NCBI GenBank assembly: GCA_014155875.1 | Contig: JACEFZ010006307.1 | Coordinates: 69,501-133,500 of the forward strand | DNA length: 64,000 nt | Direction of reading: 5' to 3' | Origin: Cepaea nemoralis | Lineage: Eukaryota; Mollusca; Gastropoda; Stylommatophora; Helicidae | Part shown: piece after piece, positions 10,590 to 22,150 of the stretch | Layout: every line of letters starts with the position of its first letter | How positions within the stretch are numbered: the first letter of the stretch is position 1 | Program-made: the position numbers and the translations under genes | Notes under the pieces: model-generated | What the model was told of the DNA's origin: nothing | What the model saw: only the letters and a program-made list of their open reading frames with translations | Databases searched by the model: none

Positions 10590-11010
10590 GATACTACGTA
10601 GGAAATGTAATAGTAACGAAAACACAACAATATAAATATAACAGTAATGAAAACACAAGAACACAGTTTCATTACATGTGAAATATAACAGCAATGAAAA
10701 CACAATAGCATATATTTCACCACATGTGAAATATAACAGCAATGAAAACACAAGAACACAGTTCATTACATGTGAAATATAACAGCAATGAAAACACAAT
10801 AGCATATACATATTTCACCACATGTGAAATATAACAGTAATGAAAATACAAGAACATATTTCACCACATGTGAAATGTAAGTAATGAATAAAAAAAGAAA
10901 CATATTTCACCACATGTGAAATATAACAGTAATGAAAATACAAGAACATATTTCACCACACGTGAAATGCAACAGTAAGAAAACGCAAGCACATATTTCA
11001 TTACACGTGA
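10590..11010. repeat. Tandem repeat with internal palindrome
   Basis: Units of about 55-60 bp carry CACCACATGTGAAATATAAC, AGCAATGAAAACACAAGAAC and ATATTTCACC. The core TTTCACCACATGTGAAAT is near-palindromic. About seven copies, increasingly diverged to the right. Confidence 0.8.
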
Positions 11011-11159
11011 AATGCAAAAGTTAACAAAAGAACACAATTCAATTTTAAATGCTGTTAAATATTTGCCACAGGAGTGGACTGAAAGAAACACAATTCTCTA
11101 ATAAAATAAATACAAGTCAATTTTGCTTGGAACAAAACCAGTCTTGTATCTTTAGTAGG

Positions 11160-11400
11160 TCAAGGATCCTTTTACACACTGAAAGATGCATCAGGCATAC
11201 AGTGCCCGACCCATATTTTTAACGACCAATCAGCACTCGGTTGGGGATATGGTCAGTATCCTGTCAGTCGTCTTTACTAACTTAAGACATTTCCAGGTTC
11301 CTGTTTTAGGCTGGGTCAACCTGGCTGGAGCGCTGGTCAATTTTAAACATGTCTCAATGCAGATTTGAACTAATGACCACCAGGTTACTGCAGCTTCTTC
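11160..11400 (-). mobile_element. SINE family B copy
   Basis: The reverse strand has a B-box-like AGTTCAAATCTGC near the right end, a family body (ACCAATCAGCACTCG, CAACCTGGCTGGAG on the plus strand) and a degraded tail at left. Confidence 0.6.
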
Positions 11401-12124
11401 TTGTAGCTGTGCATGCTTCTTTGAACAAAGTGACTACCATACGTTAAATGCTATTCCACGTCTTCTTTCTCATTCACAACTATAAGTTATTCAAGGGCAT
11501 GAAGAATATGAAAGAATATTCTTCCTGATGCCGACCAGCCAACACCATGAAATCTGGGATACAACAATGTACTTATAAATGTGGTTATAATTACATTAAT
11601 TACAAAAATAAACCAAAATAATAACAAATGGCACAAAACTCTCTTTAGCCTTAGAGAGGGTAAATACAATGCACATTTTCTAAACAGGACTTTGATCAGA
11701 ATTCAGGTACAAATCTGAGGTTTTAAACAGTCTCAAATATTGATTCCCTGCTGCTGTCTGTAAATTGTGCTTGTTTTCTGTTAATTAGTCTGATTAATGT
11801 TGTTAAATTATGATGAGTTTCCTTTTGTATTTACATATAAAACTTATTTAGAAGACAATAACATGAGTAAAAATTATATATATATAAGAAACTGATAGAA
11901 ATGCAATATTAACATAGTTTTTGCTAGATGCTATTGTGTCACTTTCCCTACTCAAGCTTTCAAGGCCAATTAATCAGCTTTATTGTGCAGCAAGTGATGC
12001 AACTTTCCATGTTGCTGAGTGCGTGCTTTACTGTTCCTAGTTCCCAATGCCTGACTCAGTTGAGTAATTAACTCTATTCCATTTGTTTGTGTAGTCCTGT
12101 CTCTCCCACAGAAACCAAAAAAAA

Positions 12125-12305
12125 GGTGAAGGACCCATTTACACATTTTGAGGCTTACTGGGTATCAGGTGCTAGCCACATATTTGAACAGACCAATCCA
12201 CACGTGATGGGGGATTTTATCAATACCACACCAGCTGCCTTTACTCCACACATTTCCTGATACTCATTTGAGGCTGGGGCAACCTGGAAGCTCAGACTGA
12301 ATCTT
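12125..12305 (-). mobile_element. SINE family B, truncated copy
   Basis: Shares GTGCTAGCCACATATTTGAA, GACCAATCCACACGTGATG and GAGGCTGGGGCAACCTGGAA with copies at 11160 and 32215. The tRNA-like head is missing. Confidence 0.55.
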
Positions 12306-12449
12306 TTAAAAAATCCCATCCCACAGAGCTATTGTGTAACTCTTTTTACCCAGAATTATACTTCCTCTGGGAATTAGGTGGAATTTTCACAAGGAAACAT
12401 CACCAACATCATCCTAATCCCTAGTGGGCAGAGCTGAATCATGACCCAG

Positions 12450-12556
12450 TGACATCTTAGCATGTCTCTCTGCAGACGTGAAGTTGCAGTAACAATCTTG
12501 CACACACAGCTGGATTCTGAGCACGGTGAGGGACAGGATACAACACAGCAAATGAA
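12450..12556. repeat. Interspersed family E fragment
   Basis: CAGACGTGAAGTTGCAGTAA, CACACAGCTGGAT and GATACAACACAGCAAATG resemble parts of 49740-49905 (TGTGAAGTTCCAGTACC, CTATGCAACACATTTCC). Confidence 0.45.
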
Positions 12557-12557
12557 A

Positions 12558-13386
12558 ATTGTTTATGATGGTGAAATAAGGACACTGACTGGAGTCACCT
12601 GAAACATTGTGTATGATGGTGAAATAAGGACACTGACTGGAGTCACCTGAAACATTGTTTATGATGGTGAAATAAGGACACTGACTGGAGTCACCTGAAA
12701 CATTGTTTATGATGGTGAAATAAGGACATTGACTGGAGTCACCTGAAACATTGTTTATGATGGTGAAATAAGGACACTGACTGGAGTCACCTGAAACATT
12801 GTTTATGATGGTGAAATACGGACATTGACTGGAGTCACCTGAAACATTGTTTATGAAGGTGAAATAAGGACACTGACTGGAGTCACCTGAAACATTGTTT
12901 ATGATGGTGAAATAAGGACATTGACTGGAGTCACCTGAAACATTGTGTATGATGGTGAAATAAGGACACTGACTGGAGTCACCTGAAACATTGTTTATGA
13001 TGGTGAAATAAGGAGATTGACTGGAGTCACCTGAAACATTGTTTATGATGGTGAAATAAGGACATTGACTGGAGTCACTTGAAACATTGTTTATGATGGT
13101 GAAATAAGGACAGTGACTGGAGTCACTTGAAACATTGTTTATGATGGTGAAATAAGGACATTGACTGGAGTCACCTGAAACATTGTTTATGATGGTGAAA
13201 TAAGGACATTGACTGGAGTCACCTGAAACATTGTTTATGATGGTGAAATAAGGACAGTGACTGGAGCCATCTGAAACATTGTTAAGAAGGTGAAATAAGG
13301 ACAGTGACTGGAGCCATCTGAAACATTGTTTATGAAGGTGAAATAAGGACATTGACTGGAGTCACCTGAAACACTGTTTATTATGG
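12558..13386. repeat. 48 bp minisatellite, about 17 copies
   Basis: The unit is GAAACATTGTTTATGATGGT, GAAATAAGGACATTGACTGG, AGTCACCT. The length is a multiple of three, so the minus strand stays open through 12414-13352 with a 16-residue repeat (NNVSGDSSQCPYFTII). Variants CACTGACTGG, CATTGACTGG and CAGTGACTGG are mixed. A single-copy version lies at 16488-16530, so the open frame is a by-product of unit length, not evidence of a gene. Confidence 0.95.
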
Positions 13387-13800
13387 TCAAATATGAACAT
13401 CATTTGACTAAATTTGGTTATTAATTACACCTTTTACTATTTTTTAACTGAAGGATTTTACTCTTTGATCCCTGACCCTTTGGCCTTCAGACCCGCTGAA
13501 CTTGAGCTCCTGAGAGAGAAAGCTTCAACTTTATCTTCCTACCCCTCTCTATTCCCACCAGAAAGTAAGTTGTTTCAATGACACAGGAATGTTTCCCACC
13601 TAATCATCAAAGTTTCGCCTCATGCAGCTGGTAGATCTACACAATTTTCTCATTCCTGTTAACTTTCTCATTCCTGTTAACTTTCTCATTCCTGTTTACT
13701 TTCCGATTCCTGTTTACTTTCCCATTCCTGTTAACTTTCTTATTCCTGTTAACTTTCTCACTCCTATTTACTTTCTGGTGTTAGTGGGGAGACATGACAT
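13387..13800. repeat. Duplicated segment, copy 1, with 18 bp minisatellite
   Basis: AATTTGGTTATTAATTACAC and TTTTACTATTTTTTAACTGA through GGTGTTAGTGGGGAGACATG match 16535-16802 nearly base for base. In this copy a TTTCTCATTCCTGTTAACT unit is expanded to about seven copies (13637-13775). The other copy has only one. Confidence 0.85.
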
Positions 13801-13964
13801 GGAGCAACACGGCTCCACTGATTTGGTATATTGCTGCTCGGTAAGGAGTAAAATCTCTACACTAACCTCACCCCAATAGATACAAATGCTTGTCATGGCT
13901 CAAATGATCTTAACAGCAAGGCATCGGACTTAACTGTTAAAGCTCAACCTGTCATCTACTGCCT

Positions 13965-14190
13965 TAGTACCTTGTGGTGCAGGAAAGAGTTGGGTTTGAG
14001 CCCTGGGGAATTAAGGTCACCTGGCTAGGGCAGTTGCTGTAAACTGTGTAGGTTAGGGTTTTTCTTTTCTCTTCCACCAGAAAAAAAAATCCAGACAGTA
14101 CTGAGGATTTGAACCCAGGTCTCCTGAAGGGGAACCTGGCATTCTTGCCACTCGGCCAGCTGCTCCTCTGAAGATTGACGAACCAACCCA
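13965..14190 (-). mobile_element. tRNA-derived SINE, family D-type head (GGAGCAGCTGGCC)
   Basis: The reverse strand begins GGAGCAGCTGGCCGAGTGGC (A-box-like) and has GACCTGGGTTCAAATCCTCA (B box). Related heads occur at 27187 (plus) and, as a fragment, near 30510. The body includes a poly-T/poly-A stretch and a CTAGGGCAGTTGCTG-type segment. Confidence 0.85.
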
Positions 14191-14199
14191 AAACTATCT

Positions 14200-15100
14200 C
14201 ACGAAGGACACTTCTAAAATAAAACCAGTTAAAGGATCACTGCCTGGGACACTATTAATCATGGCTCCAATTGATGTCACAGTGGGCAAGCATACCGCAG
14301 TCTCCAAATAAACCAAGCAGCAGACTTTTCAAATAACTGTCTTAGCTAACTGAAAGAAGTATCACATGAAACCACCTAATAGATTCATCCTGTTGAAGAA
14401 GTTAAATGAAATAACACCAATACAGGATATGTCACAGCTATTGCCATCAAATGATATTCAAAAGTGAGAAGTGAAAAATCTGGTATGATATGCAACATTT
14501 CCTAATATTCAAATACATCTGTACTTTGTACATCTGTACAACTGCCGTACATATCACTTGTTAAACACTGAATGACTTCTGAAGCTGAACAATGTAATAC
14601 TAATATTGCACACAATATTTATGTTTGATTTCTGACTATTTGCGTCACATAAAAAAAACCACATTGTAAATTCTATTTCAATGTTTCTATTTTTAGCAAG
14701 GTCAAATAAATAAGCAAGTCATGACAAAGCAAATTACAAATGCATAACCTGTAGCAAACATGATTACATGAACAAAAATACCTAAAGCCTACGAGATATA
14801 CATGTTTTTACCATAACACGACTGTGATAATGCAAATATATTCTAATGACCATTTTTCCTCATTGCTGAAGAAGAAAACAGGGTTGTTTTTTTTAAAGCT
14901 TAAATGTTACAGAAAAGTTATTAGACTATCATGGAAGAAGAAGAAGATAGATATTGACTATTCTACACAATTTGGTATTATATGCCAAAATTAGACATTA
15001 GAATATCGTGGAAGAAGAAGATCAATACTGGCATTCTACACAATTTGAACATCAAAATAAACTATCTCATAAAAAATGTCTGGGAAACTGAAATACTCTG
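14200..15100. other. AT-rich stretch, no recognisable gene
   Basis: Low-complexity AT-rich DNA with short GAAGAAGAAG runs at 14935 and 15010 that may be tails of degraded retroelements. No supported exon. Confidence 0.45.
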
Positions 15101-15120
15101 GCCATATTAAGTGTCACTCT

Positions 15121-16003
15121 AGAGACAGTTGTAAGGAGGATAAAGGAGGAATGTGATATTGGAGGAACATCCAAGCTGCTTGGTTATGCAGATGATATAG
15201 ATATTATAGGGCAAAGTGAACAAAAGACATTGGAAATATTGACTCACTTAAAGGAAAAAGCCCAACAGATGGGGCTGGTTATCAACCAAGATAAGACAGA
15301 ATATATGGTAATTTCAAGAGAAGGAATGTTTAAAAACTCTGGCCACATACAAATAGATAATATGACCATTAAAAGAACAGAAACATACAAATACCTGGGT
15401 ACAATCTTCAACTGCTCCAACAGCCTAAGGGAAGAAATACAAACTAGAATCAATTCAGGAAATAAGATATACTATGCACTACAACATCTACAAAATCAAA
15501 TGCGCTATCTCGTAACACCAAAATCACAATATACAAAACACTGATCAGACCAGTTGTGCTGTATGGCTCTGAAACCTGGAGTACAACAAAAGGAGACGAA
15601 GCCTTGTTACAAACCTTTGAGAACAAAGTTTTAAGACGCATCTTTGGACCCATTAGGGATACACAAAGTGGAGAGTGGAAAAGAAGAAGCAACAAAGACA
15701 TTTATGATCTGTTTAAGTTCCATACTAATCACTGGTATCATGAAGGCTAATAGACTACAATGACTGGGGCATATAGAAAGAATGGAAGACAATAAGGAAA
15801 CAAAACTCACTTACCCTCAAATAAATGACCGTAGACCCCGAGGTAGACCAAGAAGACAGTGGAAAGATAATATATATACAGATCTACAAGCACTTGGAAT
15901 CAACGACTGGCAAGAGAAGGTCAACCAGAGAGACGAATGGAGACGGATTGTATTTGCAGCAAAGAACCTCAATGGCTCGGAACGTTGAAGAAGAAGAAGA
16001 ATA
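15121..16003 (+). mobile_element. Non-LTR retrotransposon 3' half (RT palm to GAA tail)
   Basis: Contains the RT catalytic motif in LLGYADDIDIIG (YADD codons at 15185-15196), then NQDKTEYMVIS, a TYKYLGTIF block, RPVVLYGSETWSTTKGDE after a frameshift near 15530, and RRPRGRPRRQWKDNI with DEWRRIVFAAKNLNG before the stop at 15986. At least two frameshifts or stops break it. It ends in GAAGAAGAAGAA. The endonuclease and N-terminal RT are missing, so it is a 5'-truncated dead copy. Confidence 0.88.
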
Positions 16004-16044
16004 TTAAGTGTCACAGTGGTATGGAAAGATCAGTGATAGAAGCC

Positions 16045-16390
16045 ATGGTTGCTGGAAGAAGGGACAGTGAGCAACTAACACAAAAATGGACATAGGACAT
16101 TTCAGACAACTTGGGCATGATGAAGCATCAAGCAATGAGAGATGACAAGAGACCAAGAGTTGCTGGAAGAAGGGACATTGAGCAACTAACACAAAAATGA
16201 ACATAGGACATTACAGACACCTTGGGCATGATGGAGCATGAAGCAATGAGAGATGACAAGAGACCAACAGTTGCTGGAAAAAGGGACAGTGAGCAACCAA
16301 CACAAAAATGAACATAGGACATTACAGACACCTTGGGCATGATGGAGCATGAAGCAGGAGAGATGATGAGAGGCTGAGAGACCATGAGTG
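16045..16390. repeat. 111 bp tandem repeat, three copies
   Basis: GTTGCTGGAAGAAGGGACA starts at about 16048, 16159 and 16270. Each unit contains CACAAAAATGAACATAGGAC and TTGGGCATGATGGAGCATGA. It follows directly on the retrotransposon tail. Confidence 0.85.
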
Positions 16391-16487
16391 ATGTGCTGCA
16401 AGGGACATGCTATTTGATGATGATTTAAATTAAGCATTTAGATTATTGGTGTGCCTTATGCCTGTTCTAAAGCATCAGCAGCTGAAC

Positions 16488-16805
16488 ATTGTTTTATGAT
16501 GGTGAAATAAGGACAATGATTGAATCATCTGATTAAATTTGGTTATTAATTACACCTTTTACTATTTTTTAACTGAAGGATTTTACTCTTTGACCCCTGA
16601 CCCTTTGGTCTTCAGATATACTGAACATGATTGAGAAACTTTATATATTCTTACCCTTCTCTATTCCAATCAGAAAATAAGTTGTTTCAATGACACAGGA
16701 ATGTTTTCTCACCTAATCATCAAAATATCAACTCATCCGGCTGCTAGATTTACACAACTTTCTCATTCCTGTTAACTTTTCTGGTGTTAGTGGGGAGACA
16801 TGTCA
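16488..16805. repeat. Duplicated segment, copy 2, with minisatellite units single
   Basis: Paralogue of 13340-13800. It carries one diverged 48 bp unit (GAACATTGTTTTATGATGGT, GAAATAAGGACAATGATTG) and one CTTTCTCATTCCTGTTAACT unit, both of which are expanded arrays in copy 1. Confidence 0.85.
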
Positions 16806-17124
16806 GCAGTGACATCAACAGACGATGGGTCTTGACGTCACTGTCAGCTTCTATTTCATCATCTCCAAATCCTCTGATCCTGAGACACAATATCTACATC
16901 CATCCAACTCCTGCAACACTTATCATGAAGTAAACCAATTAGATGTTAGTTTAACACTGTCCCAAAATTCTGTTCAAAACAAAAATCTGTGAACAGCCAA
17001 TGTTTTAAGTCTGTTATGACATGAACCACCTCAAATATGTGCATTCATTGTACAGAGAAGCAACGCTTAGTCCACAACAGAGGGCTTACAGATTCAAAGG
17101 GTTCAGTTTAATTGTCTTATTAAT

Positions 17125-17325
17125 CAATCCGTCATGTACCATCTCCACAATGAAGGTTGGATGCAACGTATCTCCAACACCCCCCGTCTCTCGCCCTTGT
17201 TGTACACTGACAGATTGTTGTTCGTCCATCCTTTGATGTTATCTTCCCAATTGTATCTATGTCTATCTCTTGCTCGCCTGCCTTCAACTCTTCCCCTCAA
17301 TATGATTTTTACAAGCGTGTAATGT
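17125..17325 (-). mobile_element. Non-LTR retrotransposon C-terminal fragment
   Basis: The reverse strand reads GRVEGRRARDRHRYNWEDN, IKGWTNNNLS and near the end LHCGDGT-like coding, the typical terminal domain of endonuclease/RT LINEs. Relatives lie at 27590-28145, 29645-29850 and 53490-53700. Confidence 0.7.
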
Positions 17326-17329
17326 TACT

Positions 17330-18650
17330 TTTACTGTCATAAATAGGTACTGCCCTAGTTAATCATTACATTTATCAAACTGAAACAGATGTATATCACA
17401 GACAGGGTCATCTGTCTGAACATCTCAATTATGAATCACATCTGTGATGATGAATCAATTATGAATCACATGTGATGATGAAACCAAAGCAAATGAAACA
17501 TTAACATATAAAAAGTTTCGAAAAGACTACAAAACAAATCATGTAATAAATGTTACATATGGTAATGAGGTATAAGGGTGATCAGAGAGGATTAATTTAT
17601 TTCAGTATTAATTCTGAACTCTCTCTCTCTCTTTCTCTCTCTCCCCTCACCCCCTTTCTCATGCACAAAAGCATATTCAATGTTAACTCATAGAAAACAC
17701 AATTCATGACACTACTATCCTGCACACTTTTCTCCATCAAAGTGACGAATTTCTGTGTGTTCTATTAACATCACAAACATTTTCTCCACGGAAAATACTA
17801 CTACTCTTCATGACCGTACACTCAAAAACTATTCTTTGAACAATTCCGTAGTGAATGTTTGGAAGGCAAATTACGATAGGAAAGTATTTTTTTCCCCACA
17901 ATTCAACTCACAATTGAAGTCTAACTTATAACCAGGTGCAATATACCATTAAGATTGTGAATATTAGTGATTTAACATAGCTCTCAGCATTTATGTAACA
18001 TCTGGCATATGAAGAACTCTTCCAAGCCAAACTGGCAGCCAGAAGCAAATACATGAACAGTACACTTCTTTAAACAGGCAAATATGCGACTGATTATCAG
18101 AAATAAAAATAAATAACAAGCCAATAACCTTAGTTAAGAAAAGATCACAGAATAATAGCTCAAGTATAAAACTGAACTACTCGTCAGTAACATGTGCTTG
18201 GCACTCATGTCCGGAACATATCAATGACAATAAGTTTCCTGGGGAAATAACAGAAGGAAAACAAAAACAATACAAGCAAAAGGTGACTGTTACAGGATAT
18301 TAAAGCACAAGATACAAAGACATTTCAACATGTAACTATTACAGTCAATGTGAAAAATCATGAATTCACAACAAATCACGCATATTGTATATAAAACAAT
18401 TACAAAAAAGAATCAATCCATTAAATGCTTTGAACACATATACACATTTCCATTATTACAATTAGAAGTTGTTTATGGCAGAAAGTTAGCAAAATAAATT
18501 CTGATCATGGCCACACTGGTGACAAATAGTTAGTTCTGTCAGCGTATATACAAACAACAACAACAACAACAGGACAACAAGCAAACACAGACAGCTAGAC
18601 TGAAAATGCTGTCAATAACACACACACACACACAAATTTGTCCAAAAGCT
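17330..18650. other. AT-rich stretch, no recognisable gene
   Basis: Mostly unique-looking AT-rich sequence with a short CTCTCT run at 17620 and CAA and CA runs near 18557 and 18617. No exon with supporting splice sites and coding content was seen. Confidence 0.45.
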
Positions 18651-18659
18651 GTTTTCTGC

Positions 18660-18815
18660 TATAAGTTTGTGATGTGACAGGGATCTGAGTGCACACAGGA
18701 ACAGGTGGCCAATCTTTTCCTCACTTAACAGGTGATGAGACCAGGCACTGAACCACTATTTGACCTGGCTCATGACATAATCACAGCAGTTCTCTATAAA
18801 CACTCCCATGATTGC
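18660..18815. repeat. Interspersed repeat, pair with 2860-3080
   Basis: CAGGTGGCCAATCTTTTCCT, CACTTAACAGGTGATGAGAC and CTCATGACATAATCACAGCA match the left-hand copy. Confidence 0.6.
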
Positions 18816-19129
18816 CATCAATTCAACTGAAAATACTGTCATCTAACTCAAGCAGATTGAGTACGAATTGCAAATGTGGACGGTACTGATTGTTACAAAG
18901 TATGAAACTGTGTGAAGAGTGAATTACCCCTCATCCCCCCACCCCTGTTCTAGGGGTTGTGAACTGGATGTATAGAATTCTCGGATAAGGATGAGAGGGG
19001 AAAAAAAAACTTGGAACACTTGTGTTAACTTTGCACATACTGAAAATCTCTTGGCAGTATAAAAAAAACAGTCTGCCGAATAGACTGCCGTCCAGGCTAA
19101 ATTCACAATGAGAAAACCTACCTACATAT

Positions 19130-19310
19130 AGGATGTTATAACATGTGTGATTCTGCTGTACACACAACTGGATCCTCGCACTCACACAAAAGATGTTTAT
19201 ACCATGTGTTTCTCTGCTGTACGCACAACTGGATCCTCGCACCCACACAAAGGATGCTTATAACGTGTGATTCTGCTGCACGCACAACTGGATCTTCGCT
19301 GGTGCTATGA
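19130..19310. repeat. Three-copy tandem repeat, about 65 bp
   Basis: TGATTCTGCTGTACACACAA and CTGGATCCTCGCACTCACAC, with AAAGATGTTTATA, occur three times with substitutions. Confidence 0.75.
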
Positions 19311-19424
19311 CATTCATGCACTGTGCTGGGAGTATCTTGGCGTAGTCTGGGGGAAGACCCACAGAGCTATAGAGATATCCGTGTGCAATAAAAGTGATCC
19401 TGTAGGAACCAAACGCAGCTGTCA

Positions 19425-20050
19425 TCTGCTAGCATCATCATTCTGTCAACTGCTAGCCTCATCATTCTGTCAACTGCTAGCCCCATCATTCTGTCATCTG
19501 CTAGCCTCATAATTCTGTCATCTGCTAGTCATCATTCTGTCATCTGCTAGCCTCACCATTGTCATCTGATAGCCTCATCATTCTTTCATCTGCTAGCCTC
19601 ATCATTCTGTCATCTGCTAGTCATTATTCTGTCATCTGCTAGCCTCATCATTGTCATCTGAAAGCCTAATCATTCTGTCATCTGCTAGCCTCACCATTGT
19701 CATCTACTAGCCTCATCAATCTTTCATCTGCTAGCCTCACCATTCTGTCATCTGCTAACCTCATCATTCTGTCATCTGCTAACCTCATCATTCTGTCATC
19801 TGTTAGCCTCATCATTCTGTCACCTGCTAAATTCCTCATTCTGTCATCTGCTAGCCTCATCATCCTGTCATCTGCTAGTCGCATCATTCTGTCATCTGCT
19901 AGCCTCATCATCCTGTCATCTGCTAGCCACATCATTCTGTCATCTGCTAGCTGCATCATTCTGTCATCTGCTAGTTTCCTCATTCTGTCATCTGCTAACC
20001 TCATCATTCTGTCATCTGCTGGTCTCATCATTCTGTCATACGACAGAACA
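19425..20050. repeat. 24 bp minisatellite, about 26 copies
   Basis: The unit is CTCATCATTCTGTCATCTGC followed by TAGC. Being a multiple of three, it keeps frames open on both strands (plus SASLIILS, minus DDRMMRLA). Some units lose 3-4 bp, which is inconsistent with selection on a frame. Degenerate relatives trail to about 20250. Confidence 0.95.
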
Positions 20051-20249
20051 GGGCAGATGTCATCTGCTATCCCCAACATGTTGTCACATGCTACAACTGA
20101 CCAGTTTTAATTTTCTTCACATAATTTCAGACGTCAACATGAATAAATCCCAAGAAAGCAGCCGAAATGTCACCTGCTAAACTGATCATATTATCATGTT
20201 AGACTGATCACTGTATCATCTGTAAACGATTATATTACCATCTGCTAGA

Positions 20250-20990
20250 CCAGTAGTTCTCAACGTTTTTTTTTGGCCCATGCACACCTTCACCATATGT
20301 TCAGAACATCATTCCCCCCTGACTGAGCTACTGTATGACAGTAGACGGTACTACTTGCTTCTGTTAGCGCCGAATGTTGGGCGATGCTTACCAAACCCGA
20401 CACCCCACATTGAGCCTTATCCTTGTGCGACCAAATGCAACCTAAAGACTAATGTCATGGCAGGGAGACCAGGCCCTAAGCCTTGGTTGGCAACTGGTCT
20501 AGGATGAAGCTCCGACAGGCGGACATTAGAGCATTGCTTTGCTGATCCGGCAGCTTCTGCAGCTTGTCTTGTTCCAGACTGTATTGAGTGTTACCTTTCC
20601 TCTGGAGTAAACTAGGACAGGTCGAGAGAGGGATCATGCTGCATGGGCAACACATGATCTCTAAATTCAGCCCAGGCTTTGTGTTATGGAGAGGTATAAC
20701 TCCATTTATACAAACTATCATCTGTCAAGACGGCAAGGTGTCAGTCAGTCAGTCAGTCATTCCCCCCTTTCGTATCCCACCCCCCCCCCCAGGTATACGT
20801 AAAATGGAAGCTAAATTTATAACACTTACTAGAACAGTCTAGAGTGTCTACATAAAACGTGATTTGTGGGTTTACTTACGTTTTAAAATGAAATTCAGAA
20901 GGGCGAGAAGTACAGAACAGTAAAGTATGGAGGGGAAAAAACAATATCAAGTAATCGTTTCTAATATTAACGCGATCTTGAAATAATCTT
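20250..20990. other. Unassigned stretch with a hAT-like terminus
   Basis: CAGTAGTTCTCAACG followed by T9 at about 20251 resembles hAT-type terminal repeats, but no matching right end was found. The rest is moderately GC-rich unclassified sequence (GACAGGCGGACATTAGAGCA, AGCTTCTGCAGCTTGTCTTG) and may be a transposon interior. Confidence 0.3.
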
Positions 20991-21033
20991 AATTCCCGCC
21001 TGAAAACCCTAAAATTCCCCGCGCGTGTGGTGG

Positions 21034-21041
21034 GTGGGGGT

Positions 21042-21076
<35 letters not shown>

Positions 21077-21090
21077 GTGGGGGGGTGCGC
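21034..21090. repeat. G-rich tract
   Basis: About 35 consecutive G residues bordered by GGGGTGGGG and GTGTGG. Strong G-quadruplex potential on the plus strand. Confidence 0.95.
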
Positions 21091-21509
21091 GTGTGAGAAG
21101 AATCTCCCCACTATGCTAGATCATCTAGCTGTCATCTATTTAACCGAATGTATTCTCATCCATAAGATTCAACATGCTGCCATCCATTGGATTCTACTCT
21201 ATAATCAACATACTGCCATTTCTCAAACTCACAATACGGTTTACCTGTTAGACTGACCATATTGTTATCTAGATACGACACACAAGAACTATATATACAT
21301 AAGAAAGATTCTCAAGGTAGTTTGTCAAATCAAGAGATACTTCTGGATAAAATACAAACCTACCTCATTCAATATAACCTCAAAATACAAACCTGATATG
21401 TGTTTTAACATAAATAACAAGAACAAAGTTTCAATAATTCCTATTCTTTTTTTGTGTCTGTTTTTATTGCTACTGATTTACTAGTGAGTTTATTTATTTT
21501 AACTGAAAA

Positions 21510-21775
21510 CTGGGGTCTCCGTGGTGTGGTGGTCAAGTCGCCTGTTCAGTACTCAGAAGGTCAAGGGTGTGTTTTCAGACTCTGTCATTTGGTTCAGGTG
21601 CGCATTTTTTAAAGATCCCTTGGAGTTGTCACTAGACTGACAGAGTTTGCGCTCCATGTGATACTTTCAGCAGGTGGTCAGCTGATCTGCTGACAGAGAC
21701 CAAGCCTGATTGGATAAAACCCTGTACAATGAAGTTGATCCTCTTGTCTCTAAACCCACTTTGTAACTGACCACC
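21510..21775 (+). mobile_element. Probable tRNA-derived SINE
   Basis: CTCCGTGGTGTGGTGGTCAA is A-box-like. The B box is degraded (GGTCAAGGGTGTG). The later AAAGATCCCTTGG block is shared with AAGATCCCTTGGCAG near 4503. Confidence 0.45.
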
Positions 21776-21879
21776 ATTTTTTTCTAAATCATCGTTTATA
21801 TTGTTCTTGTCTATTTATGTATACAGAAACAGCAATTATATTTGTTATATTTATCTGCACACTGATAGTTGAAATTTGT

Positions 21880-22150
21880 ATATGAGAATAGTATTCAAAA
21901 GAAATAGTTGAAAATTATCTATATAATAAACAAAAGTTTACAGATTAGTATTAAGAACAAAAAGTTGAAAATAGTCTATGTAACAAACAAAACAGTCCTA
22001 GAGAATAGTGTTCAAAACAAATAGTTGACAATTGTCTTTGTAACAAGCAATATAATCCTAGAGAATAGTATTCAAAACAAACAGTTGAAAACTGTGCATG
22101 TAACAAACAATACAATCCTAGAGAATACTATTCAAAACCAAAATGTTTAA
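21880..22150. repeat. Degenerate tandem repeat, about 67 bp
   Basis: GAGAATAGTATTCAAAACAA, ATAGTTGAAAATTGTC and TAACAAACAATACAATCCTA recur about four times. Confidence 0.7.

Noticed and set aside
12414..13352. 312-codon minus-strand frame with a 16-residue repeat
   Set aside because: It coincides exactly with the 48 bp minisatellite. The open frame follows from a unit divisible by three, and the single-copy version at 16488 shows no gene.
19425..20050. CRISPR array
   Set aside because: Units are directly adjacent without unique spacers, the DNA is eukaryotic, and no cas genes are present.
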